Below are positions 35,770-45,500 of a stretch of DNA of 64,000 bases, in pieces. Source of the stretch: Gemmatimonadota bacterium (GTDB lineage: Bacteria > Gemmatimonadota > Gemmatimonadetes > Gemmatimonadales > GWC2-71-9); NCBI GenBank assembly GCA_020351775.1, contig CP070666.1, positions 4,208,721-4,272,720 on the forward strand, written 5' to 3'. The notes under the pieces are model-generated. The model saw nothing but the letters and a program-made list of their open reading frames with translations, was not told the DNA's origin and searched no databases. The position numbers and the translations under genes were made by a program. Position 1 is the stretch's first letter, and every line of letters begins with the position of its first letter.

Positions 35770-36698
35770 AGCTGTCCGGTATTCACTTGATATTGACCTA
35801 CCAATGCACGCGTGAATGTGAACACTGCTTCGTGTGGGGCAGTCCGTTCCAGCGCGGTACCATGGCTCTGGATAATGTCAGACATGTTCTCGTACAGGCG
35901 GAGGAACTCGGCACTGTCGAGTGGATCTACTTCGAGGGAGGGGAACCGTTTCTGCACTACCCGGTGTTGCTGAGTGCAATACGCACTGCAGCGCGCATGG
36001 GCTTCCGTGTCGGGCTGGTCACCAACTGCTACTGGGCTACAGGTAAGCCAGACTGCACCGAATGGCTCGGGCCGCTCGCCGGCTTGGTCGAGGAGTTAAC
36101 GATCAGCAGTGACTGGTACCATTGGGAGGTAGATTTGAGAGAGCACGTGAGGAACGCGTGTGCGGTTGCTGAAGAACTGGGGATGCACACGAGTGTGAGC
36201 AGCGTCGTCTATCCTGGTTGTCTCGAATCGGGGCAAGAAGACAATGCTCTGCCAACCGTGGAAGTGCCCGTTATGTATCGGGGGCGCGCTTCCCAGGAAC
36301 TCGCACCGGAGGCACCGACCAGACCGTGGCTCACGTTCACGTCATGTGAGCACGAGGACCTGCGCGATCCTGGTCGTGTGCATGTCGATCCGTTTGGGAA
36401 CGTGCATGTGTGTCAGGGGATATCGATCGGGAATGTGTCCAGCGCTACATTGAGTGACATATGCAGCGAGTACGAACCGGATCTGCATCCGATTGCGGGT
36501 CCGCTGCTGGAAGGTGGTCCCGTGGAGCTGGTGTTGCGCTACGGCTTGAACCACGGGCAACATTATGCCGATACCTGTCACGCGTGTTATGAGGCCCGTG
36601 TAGCGCTGCGCGGCAGGTTTCCCGACATTCTGGTCCCTGACCAGATGTATGGTGTGAAGCGGGAGCTTGATCCTCTTGAGAGTCTTAAGGTGGGGTAG
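35766..36698 (+). CDS. Radical SAM protein with a C-terminal cysteine-rich (SPASM/twitch-like) region
   Basis: The 310-aa protein has the radical SAM cluster motif CTRECEHC (CX3CX2C) near residue 14, then FEGGEPFLH, the SAM-binding GGE. The C-terminal third carries more cysteines: SCEHEDL, the DPFGNVHVCQGISIGN stretch and CHACYEA. This suggests an auxiliary Fe-S cluster, as in SPASM/twitch enzymes that modify peptides or proteins. Substrate unknown. The ATGA overlap with the SagB-type gene suggests a two-enzyme step. The frame ends 10 bases before the phosphofructokinase start, so these genes may be one transcript with the mevalonate genes. Confidence 0.85.
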   Translation: MKLSGIHLILTYQCTRECEHCFVWGSPFQRGTMALDNVRHVLVQAEELGTVEWIYFEGGEPFLHYPVLLSAIRTAARMGFRVGLVTNCYWATGKPDCTEWLGPLAGLVEELTISSDWYHWEVDLREHVRNACAVAEELGMHTSVSSVVYPGCLESGQEDNALPTVEVPVMYRGRASQELAPEAPTRPWLTFTSCEHEDLRDPGRVHVDPFGNVHVCQGISIGNVSSATLSDICSEYEPDLHPIAGPLLEGGPVELVLRYGLNHGQHYADTCHACYEARVALRGRFPDILVPDQMYGVKRELDPLESLKVG

Positions 36699-36708
36699 GG
36701 AGAACAAA

Positions 36709-37905
36709 GTGAAGAGCTACAAAGGTACTATTGGGATACTCACGGGTGGGGGCGACGTCCCCGGACTCAACCCTGCCATTCGAGCAGTAACGATTCGCGC
36801 TGTGCGGGAAGGCTACCGAGTTATCGGGATCCGGCGTGGCTGGGCCGGGTTGGTCGATCTGGTGCCGGAACGGGACGCCGACAATAGCCGTCACGTGCAG
36901 GTCTTGTCGGAGGACATCGTCAATCGGGCGGGAAGAACTGGCGGGACATTCCTACACACCTCCCGCACACGGCCGAGCCATCTACCGAAGGTTGTGGTTC
37001 CGGAACGTCTCAAGGACCGATACGACGACGATATCAATGACGTAACACCAGAGGTGCTCAGGAATCTGGAGTTCTTGGGGATCGATTTCCTGGTGCCAAT
37101 CGGTGGCGACGATACGTTGAGTTACGGCCAGAGACTGCACGATGAAGGTGTCAGGGTCGTAGGCGTACCTAAGACGATGGACAATGATGTACCTGGAACG
37201 GACTATTGTATCGGCTTCAGCACGTGCGTCACGCGGACGATTGAGTTGACACACGCATTGCGGACCACGGCAGGATCGCATGAGCGGTTCCTCGTGATTG
37301 AGGTGTTTGGGAGGTACGCCGGTTACACAGCGTTACTGCCCACGATGGCCGGAGCAGCCGACCGCTGTGTGATTCCGGAGTATCCCTTCGGGGTGGAGCG
37401 TCTTGCAGAATTGCTGGTGGAGGATCGGAGAAACCATCCTAGCAGGTATGCCGTAGTCCTGGTCTCCGAGGGGGCCCGGACGACATCCGAAGATATGTCG
37501 TTCGAGGGAGGTGAAATGGATCAGTACGGCCATCGTAAGCTAGGTGGTGTTGGTGACAGAGTTGCTGCGAGACTTAAGGAGCTGTCGCCTGCCTACAATG
37601 ACGGCCGCCGCGTCAATGTCGTAAATCAGCGGCTGGGGTATCTGGTGCGATGTGGAGATCCGGATGCGCTCGACTCCATCGTACCCATGGCGTTCGGAAA
37701 CATCGCTCTTGACTTGATACTGTCTGGCACGTCAGGCCGACTGGTCAGCGTCAGAAACGGTGTTTACGACAGTGTGCCGATCGACGTAGTGACTGGCCGC
37801 AAGAAAGTTGTCGACGTTCACAGGTACTACAATACGGACCGGCTGCGCCCGAAGTACAAGACACTGCTCAGGCAGCCTCTGTTTGTGATGACGAGTGACG
37901 TGTGA
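36709..37905 (+). CDS. 6-phosphofructokinase, pyrophosphate-dependent type by signature
   Basis: GTG 36709 has AGGGAGA upstream; an ATG 14 codons earlier lies within the radical SAM gene. The 398-aa protein is a PfkA-family kinase: ILTGGGDVPGLNPAIR at the nucleotide site, fructose-6-phosphate site PKTMDNDVPGTDYCIGFST, and EVFGRYAGYTALL. Two diagnostic positions point to PPi rather than ATP as phosphoryl donor: GGDD at 132-135 (ATP enzymes have Gly after GGD) and Lys155 in PKTMDND (ATP enzymes have Gly). A PPi enzyme would be reversible and could serve gluconeogenesis as well as glycolysis. Genomic annotation would probably call it ATP-dependent by default. Confidence 0.88.
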   Translation: MKSYKGTIGILTGGGDVPGLNPAIRAVTIRAVREGYRVIGIRRGWAGLVDLVPERDADNSRHVQVLSEDIVNRAGRTGGTFLHTSRTRPSHLPKVVVPERLKDRYDDDINDVTPEVLRNLEFLGIDFLVPIGGDDTLSYGQRLHDEGVRVVGVPKTMDNDVPGTDYCIGFSTCVTRTIELTHALRTTAGSHERFLVIEVFGRYAGYTALLPTMAGAADRCVIPEYPFGVERLAELLVEDRRNHPSRYAVVLVSEGARTTSEDMSFEGGEMDQYGHRKLGGVGDRVAARLKELSPAYNDGRRVNVVNQRLGYLVRCGDPDALDSIVPMAFGNIALDLILSGTSGRLVSVRNGVYDSVPIDVVTGRKKVVDVHRYYNTDRLRPKYKTLLRQPLFVMTSDV

Positions 37906-38007
37906 TTGAAGTTTGATGGGGTGGTGTGGTACTGATGTGGGTCAACTAGATCCCGCGCAAGCAAACCGAGTCTGCCGCCCGGCCACAACGTGTGAGGAGG
38001 ATTCCGT

Positions 38008-39324
38008 ATGGCTCAGCGCGTTCTCATCCTTGGGGCCGCTGGACGTGATTTTCACAACTTCAACGTTCATTTTCGCGATAACACTGACTATGAGGTTGTT
38101 GCGTTTACCGCGACTCAGATCCCCAACATAGATGACAGACTCTATCCGCCTGAGCTTGCTGGCGCCCTTTATCCGAAGGGCATTCCGATCGAGCCAGAGG
38201 CGCAGCTTTCTGGTCTGATTCGCGAACACGGCGTAGATGTGGTGGTGTTCGGCTACAGCGATGTATCTCACGAGCACGTCATGCACTTGGGTTCCGAAGC
38301 CATGGCTGCCGGTGCCGATTACCTGCTGCTAGGTCCTCGGCATACGATGATCAAGTCTCGGGTGCCGGTGGTGGCTGTCTGCGCGGTGAGGACGGGCTCT
38401 GGAAAGAGTCAAACCAGCCGGCGGGTCGCGGCGATCCTGCGTGATGCCGGCAAGCGGGTCGTCGTAGTACGGCACCCAATGCCCTACGGCGATCTGGCCA
38501 AGCAAGCGGTGCAACGCTTTGAGTCCTACAGTGATCTCGAGAAGCATGAGGTTACCATCGAGGAGAGGGAAGAATATGAACCTCACCTACAGGCGGGCTG
38601 CATCGTCTTTGCCGGAGTGGACTACGGCAGAATTCTGAGCGAGGCTGAGAAGGAGGCCGACACCATAATCTGGGATGGCGGCAACAACGACACGTCTTTC
38701 TACCACGCAGACTGTTACATCACGGTAGTGGATCCTCATCGCGCTGATCATGCAGCACGGTATTTTCCGGGCGAGACCAACGTCCGCATGGCAGATGTGA
38801 TCCTCGTCAACAAGGTGGGGACGGCCGGATTCACAGAGGTGGAGACAGCCCGCAGGATCGCTTGGGAGATGAATCCTGCGGCGACTTTCATCGAGGCAGC
38901 CAGTCCGATATTCGTAGAAGATGGTGATCAGGTGCGTGGCAAGCGGGTACTAGTCGTGGAAGACGGCCCAACGCTGACCCACGGTGAAATGCCGTACGGC
39001 GCGGGGTGGGTTGCCGCGCGACGCTACGGAGCTGGTGAGATCATCGATCCACGGCCCTACGCAGTCGGCTCGATTCGTGAGACTTACGACAAATACCCGA
39101 CTACAGGCGATGTGCTGCCTGCGATGGGCTACGGAGCCGAGCAGACGCGTGAACTGGCACAGACGATTGAGAACACGCCTGCGGATCTCGTCCTGATCGC
39201 TTCGCCGATCGATCTTCGCAGGCTGATCGAGATCAGGAAGCCGGCACAGCGTGTGCGCTACGAACTGCAGGAGATCGGAGAGCCTACCTTACGCGACGTG
39301 TTGCAGAACGTCGTTCGCGACTAA
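38008..39324 (+). CDS. Cyclic 2,3-diphosphoglycerate synthetase-like protein
   Basis: The 438-aa protein begins with a Rossmann-like segment (ILGAAGRDFHNFNVHFRDN) and has a P-loop AVRTGSGKSQTSRRV near residue 130, then WDGGNNDTSFYHADCYITVVDPHRADH. This is the arrangement of the cyclic 2,3-diphosphoglycerate synthetase family described from methanogens; bacterial relatives exist and their product has generally not been tested. GAGGAGG before the ATG is a strong ribosome-binding site. Together with the PPi-type phosphofructokinase just upstream it suggests archaeal-flavoured sugar-phosphate metabolism, but the function here could equally be another P-loop reaction. Confidence 0.82.
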   Translation: MAQRVLILGAAGRDFHNFNVHFRDNTDYEVVAFTATQIPNIDDRLYPPELAGALYPKGIPIEPEAQLSGLIREHGVDVVVFGYSDVSHEHVMHLGSEAMAAGADYLLLGPRHTMIKSRVPVVAVCAVRTGSGKSQTSRRVAAILRDAGKRVVVVRHPMPYGDLAKQAVQRFESYSDLEKHEVTIEEREEYEPHLQAGCIVFAGVDYGRILSEAEKEADTIIWDGGNNDTSFYHADCYITVVDPHRADHAARYFPGETNVRMADVILVNKVGTAGFTEVETARRIAWEMNPAATFIEAASPIFVEDGDQVRGKRVLVVEDGPTLTHGEMPYGAGWVAARRYGAGEIIDPRPYAVGSIRETYDKYPTTGDVLPAMGYGAEQTRELAQTIENTPADLVLIASPIDLRRLIEIRKPAQRVRYELQEIGEPTLRDVLQNVVRD

Positions 39325-39541
39325 TACACGGGGCCGCCTGTTACCGGCGGTCTGGTCACCGGGTTTCCGTTGCTTCAACGGGATGAGTATCTCTGATGCT
39401 CGGAGCCCGTATGAACGGCATGGTCGTCCGTTTCGTGTTGAAATGAGTGCCTCCGCATTCGAGGCAGCGAAGTGCCGGCACCACGGTCTGCTGACGTGAA
39501 GGCACAGTTCCGATGCTCCGCCGCGGTCGGGCGGTTCACTG

Positions 39542-42500
39542 CTACTGGCCAAATCGGTTTCTCCAGAAGTCAGCTGCTGTCGGGAACACTGACTCCGTCA
39601 CACGAGCGCTCACGGTCAGGAACCAGCCAAAGCCACCGTGGACCGTGAAATCCGGGTCCATCAGGTTGCCGAAACGGTAGCCCGCTGCGAGTTCAAGCTC
39701 GCGGATAGGTGAGAACACCAACGCTGGTGTAGCGTCCCAGCGCCGTGTATCACTGGTGTGCTCGATGAGCAGTCGGCCTTCACCTCGGATTGCGAGCCAT
39801 CCGTGGAGCCCCTGTTGCAACCGGAAGCCCACGTAGTCGGCCCAGGATTCGAGGCGCTGATTGCCGTCGTCTATCGGTTGCTCGGCGACCGATCGCCGAA
39901 CGGCGTATCGGCCGGCCAGCTCGGTGTTGACTGCCGGCGCCCAGATCACCTCGGCAGCTCCGATGAGACGCTGTTCCTCACCGGTCTGTGTCAAAGCACC
40001 GAGTCTTGGGTTGGTCTCCTCCAACCACGAAAACTTGGCCAACACGTTCAGAGCATCGGTGCTGATCGGGCGGAAGGCGGCGCCCCACAGAGAATGAAGG
40101 CGGCGGCGCAGCGTCACGTCGTTGGTTTGGAGTTGCTCGATGCGGAGAAACTCCTGGCGCGAGAGGATTGCCAGCGATCGGTTTATCGATACGTCCCCTG
40201 CAACCGTCATGAGTTGGGTCGACTGGAGCTCGCCGTCGCGATACTCACCGCGCGCACTCAGTCGGTAGGGGCTTGCCGTGGGTAATAGTTCGACACCCAG
40301 TCCGAGCGACCAGTAATCTTCTTCTGCCTGCAGATAGGGCAGCGCGCGCACCGGATCCCCGACCGAGGCGTTGTCGAGGCCGACTCGCCGTTCAAACATG
40401 GTATTGAACGTCCAGGCCGATCCGAGCCGCAGCTGGTTGTTCAGTCCGACGATCGCTGCGTTGCGTGAACCTCCGGCGACTCCCGAGAGCGCGTAGGAGC
40501 CCCAAACCTGAGTCCCGAATCCGATAGCGGAGCGGAGGCCCAGACGAGTGACTGAGTAGGGCTCGTCCGCCAGTGGGTCTATCCTCAGATGCCGCGCCTC
40601 CAATGAAATGCCAGGTAGTATCTGGTATTCCGCGCCGGCACCGACGTGACTGGGGAGGAACACATCGCCGGTGTGCGCGAACTGGTGACGCCCCTCCGTC
40701 CACAGTTTGAGTGTTTTCAGCGGTGACCAGGTCAACCTCAGTTCCGCGGCCCGAGACTCATTAGCGGACGTCGCGTTGTCGAAACGATCGGCGCCACCGC
40801 GGGCTTCTATTTGCAGGGCTTGCCCAAGCGCCTGCGTGACGCCCGCGGCAGTACGAGTCCGCTTGATGGCCTGATTCCGGAAATACTGACGTTCATGTGT
40901 CAGGCTCAGCGTGCTGGAGCCAATCTTGAAGTCGCCTCCGAGCTTGAGTTCCTCAGTTCCTCCTTGAAGTGCGATGTTCGCGGGATTCCCGAATCCATCT
41001 CCTATCTTTGACCAGGAAGCATTCAGCGCTACGGCCTCATCGAATCCGTGCCAAATCCCGCCGATCGCCGTGGCGAACCCGCTTGAGTCCGGAGTGTCGG
41101 AATACGAGACTTCGGCGCCGACGTCAAATCCGCCGAAGCGGAGCAGACGTACATCGGCCCCGGCCAGACGGTGCGCGCCAAGTGGCTCATCCGACCTGAT
41201 GCCGGTGACGCCGATGCGCAAGGAATCGAGGAAACTGTGTCTCAACCATCCGGCAGCGTCGAGCGAGGCCCTCAGACCAGCCACCAGCCTCTGATCGTCT
41301 CCCTGTTCGACTTCGTAGGTTACGACGATGAAGATCGAATTGCCGTATGGATCGGCAGCTGGGATCGGGCGCTTGAATTGCAGAGAACCGCGTTCGTAGT
41401 CGATCTGGTAGTCGATGAATCGGATCATCGCTTGTCGGTTCACCACTCGCTCGGCGTTCTCCGCCGCACGAGTTTCAACCGTGATCCGCTCGCTCCCAGG
41501 GATGATGCCGGGTCTCAGCGCGTACGGGCCAGAGCTACCGGCACCGCGCACCTGATCTTGCTGCAGAGATTGGCGGGTGATGCTGCCGAAGCCCTGCCAC
41601 ACTACGTGACCGGTAGTGACACGCGCGGCGCCGCCGGTCAGGGCCCGTCGGTACGTAGTGAGCTTGAGGCCCGTCGCGAAGTCGTTGGTTGCGACATCAC
41701 CTACTGCGACCCAATCGAAGCCACGCTCAAGTCTCGCCGCGAAAACGTTGCGTGACGGGCTGATTGCCCGGTATTGGCCGGCGTCACCGAGAATCGGGTA
41801 TTGAGCCTCTTCGAGGGGGCTGTAGACCTGCCCTAGAGCGTCGCGGCCGGCATCCAAACGACGAGAGTCGTAGCTCAGCACGACTGACGTGCGGCTATCG
41901 AGGCTGCCGCGTGCAGTGATCGTTCCGAGAGCGTCAGGACTGGCGCCGATTCCCACTCGACCGATTCCGGTCAACATGAAAGGTCGAATTGCTGGCAGCA
42001 CATCGATGTCAATCTGCCCTTCGAGACGACCGGTCTGCAGCGTGAGCCTCCCTTTGCCTACCTCGACGCCCGGCGTCAGCTCGATGTTCAGCCACCCCGC
42101 TCGGTCAGACTTGAGTTGGAGACCGACTGAAGACGGATCCGAGTCTTGACCGTCGAGTTCGACCGCCTCAGCAGTGACGGTGACGTTGGTTGGCCTGATC
42201 ACCGGTACTCCCCATTCGTCAATGAGCCTAACGCGGACCGTTCTTCGAGCGTGCCGGTCCGCAGTCAATGTGATCGGACCAGAGGGGAGCTCGAACCGTG
42301 CCGCCGCCCCCGAGACATGTACCGTCATGCTGTCCCAGCGTTCTTGCTTCCAGGAATTGAGCATACGGACACGCAAGCGGTGCGGTCCACGATCCAGGGA
42401 CACGCCGATGAAGTCGTGAACTCCGTCGATTCGCAGGTTGGCTTGGTCAATCAGGGAATCGCCGTCAAACAAGGCGACGGGTGCTCCTGGTTCACCACGG

Positions 42501-45500
42501 ACCCCGACGAACACGCGATCGCTGCTCAGCACGGCTCCATCGCTGGGATTGAACATCTCGACGCCGGGTCCGGCAATGAACGACCGGCTGCGATCTTGCT
42601 GACGTTCGTCAGCTGTCCGCAGGGTGGAAACCACTACAGATTCGGAAGAGTCGACTGCTCCTGCGGTTCTCAGCTTCACGACGACCGGGGTCGTGGGCTG
42701 GTCCGGGAAGATCCACTGCAACAGGAGACCACCGCCGGTGACTGCGCTGATCGTCGGATCCGTTGCCGGCGCGTTGCCCAACCGGGTCGTACCGGGGATA
42801 ACCTGCCAGCCCGACGGCAGGGACAAGGTGAGAGTTGGCCAGCCTGCAGCGTTTGGCGCGATCACGATCTCGAGCTCGGCGCCATCGGGAACGGCACTTG
42901 GTCTGGGTAGCGAATCCGTGATTGCTCGCGGACGGCTGATGGTGCTTGCCGGACGCAGCGGATTGTGGATTTCGGCACTGAGCAATTCCGCAGGACGATC
43001 GCAACCTTCTAGGATGGCCATCGCAGAATTTTGCTCGGTTACGGCCCATCCCTTGACCTCGATTCTGGAGCGTGGCGCAACCGGGGGTAACGTGATGCGC
43101 CCGCCCACAACAGCCGCAATAGTGGAATCGCCGGCAAGGGCAAAAGCCGAATCGATCGCCGGCTCAAACAGGACGGCAACGTCATCTAGCTCGACGTCAT
43201 AAGGATTGGCGACTACCAGTTCGTACTCTACTGTGCTTCGCGGATCGAGCGTCTCGACCACAGGCGTAGGATCAATTGCCTCCACAACCGAGTCACGGTC
43301 GTCCAACATGCTGCTGAGACGGTTGTGGAACCTCTCAGTCTGTTCAGTCGTGCTCTCGTTTAGTACGTGCAGCTCCACGCGTCGGTTCAACGCTTGACCT
43401 TCTGGCGTCCGGTTGGAGGCGACGGGTCTGAACGGACCGTAACCCTTGGCTACGAGTCGTGCCGGATCTACGCCCCGTTGAATGAGGTATTCCCTCACGG
43501 CGTTCGCGCGAGCTGGGGCGAGCACCATATTGAAGGCCAACGAACCGGCGGAATCGGTATGACCCGCGATCTCCACGCGGATCTCGGGATAGGCCAACAA
43601 CGATTCGACGACTTGGTCGAGTATCGCGAAGGACACAGGCGTGAGGTCGGCGCTCGCCGATTCGAAGCTGACACCCCTGAGAACCAGTGGTCGTACAACC
43701 TCTGCGCTATCGACCGTCGGGATCTCGACCGTAGTCGTCTCACGGACCGCGGTAGCCGGCGGCTGTGTTGGTCTAGGCTCGACTTCGCGCTGAGGTGGAA
43801 TCGGGCGGGCCACGAACTGCCATGTGAACGGCAGATATACCGACTCTATCTTCCCTTCGGTGGGCACCACCGGGAAGCTTATGCGGGGCGTAGTCCAGCC
43901 GTCGCCGGCCCGTATTGCGAGATCCTGTTGACCTGCGGTACCCGACACACTGTAGCCGGCCGGCAACGTGGCGCGGTCGAGTCGGAAGGAGTGATGGCCG
44001 GCCCGCAGGTTCACGAACGAGAACTTGCCATCGCCGTCCGACGTCGCCACGGCTCCACTGCCGCTCCAAATCTCCACCCCTGCGACACCGGGTTCGCCCG
44101 GGTCCTGCGTTCCGTCGCCGTCGCGGTCGAGCCAGACCTTCCCGATCGCCGCTCTGGTCTCCATCGGCCAGTTTGACCTCACTCTAACCCAGGCCACCGC
44201 TTCGTCCGATGTCACCATCCTTCCCTGTGCAGCGGCGTAGGCCCGGTTCTCGATGATCTCCGTGGCGGCTGATACGATGGCAACGGAGTAACGGACGGTG
44301 CGGCTGGCACCGGCCGCCAGCGTCGCTGTGACGTAGATCGTCAGGTTGCGGCCATCGGCCTGAGCTGAATCTGCACCGACCAAGCTGTTGATGGCGTAGC
44401 GGCCGCCTTCCGGAAGCAGATCGTGGATCGTAACGTCCGCCACCGGCAGCTGACCGGTATTCTCGACGATCAACGTATACGGCACGACCTCACCGATTCC
44501 CACCTCGAGCAGCCCGGCAGTCTTCTCCAGTGAGAGTTGTGCCTCGTCCAGACCGATCAAGACGGCCTCTTCTGCAACGGCTATCGCGCTTGAGGCATTC
44601 GAGGCCCCGAGAACCGCCACGTTCCGGACGCGCAAGGTATCGATCACGCTCTGACTGACTCGGGCAGTCAGCGTGACCAATGAAGTGTCTCCTGGTTGCA
44701 GATCACCCAGATCCCAACTGAGGATCTGGCCCGCCAACTGGGGCGAAGGTTGCGCTGCAACGAACTCAAGACCCAACGGCAGTGAGTCTGTGAGAACGAC
44801 ACCCTGTGCAACAGCAGTAGCGGATCCGTTACCGTACTCGATGGTGTACTGAATCGTCTCACCTATGCGAGCCGTGTTGGCGCCCGTGAGCAGCTTGGCC
44901 ACGTGCAACTCCGGGGGCACGACGTTGGTCGAGACCTCGTTCGATGCCACCGAATCGGGGCCCACCACGGTCTGATAGAACGCCGCGGCACGGTTGGTGA
45001 TGATCCCCGTGGCACCGGCCGTCACGCTCACTCGAAACTCGGCGGTCCCGGTCTCACCGCTTGTTATGTCCGACAGCTGGAACACGACTCGACGATTGGC
45101 GGCGTCGTACCAGCCGGCATCATCCGCGGGATTGTCACTTTGGGCGACGCCGTTCCAGCGCAGGGTTCCGGGCACGTAGGTCACACCGGCCGGCACCGTG
45201 TCGACCAGGGTGAAAGCGGTTGCGCCGTTTGTCCCGGTGGCCGAGAAATCGACCGTGTACGTCAGGTTGGCGCCTGTCGTTACACTGCTCTGATCCACCG
45301 ACTTGGTGAGAGTGACCGTGATTCCGGCGTCACGAACCTGGAGCTCGTTCTGCAATGCGTCGGTCATTGTCGGGTCAAACAGACTGACGGCTGTGACGGC
45401 TATCGTGTCGACTGCCCCGCGAACTGCGGTGCTAGATGGTATGTCAACCGCTACTAGGACGTCGATTGCTTCACCTGCCGCGAGAATGATCGCTTGACTC

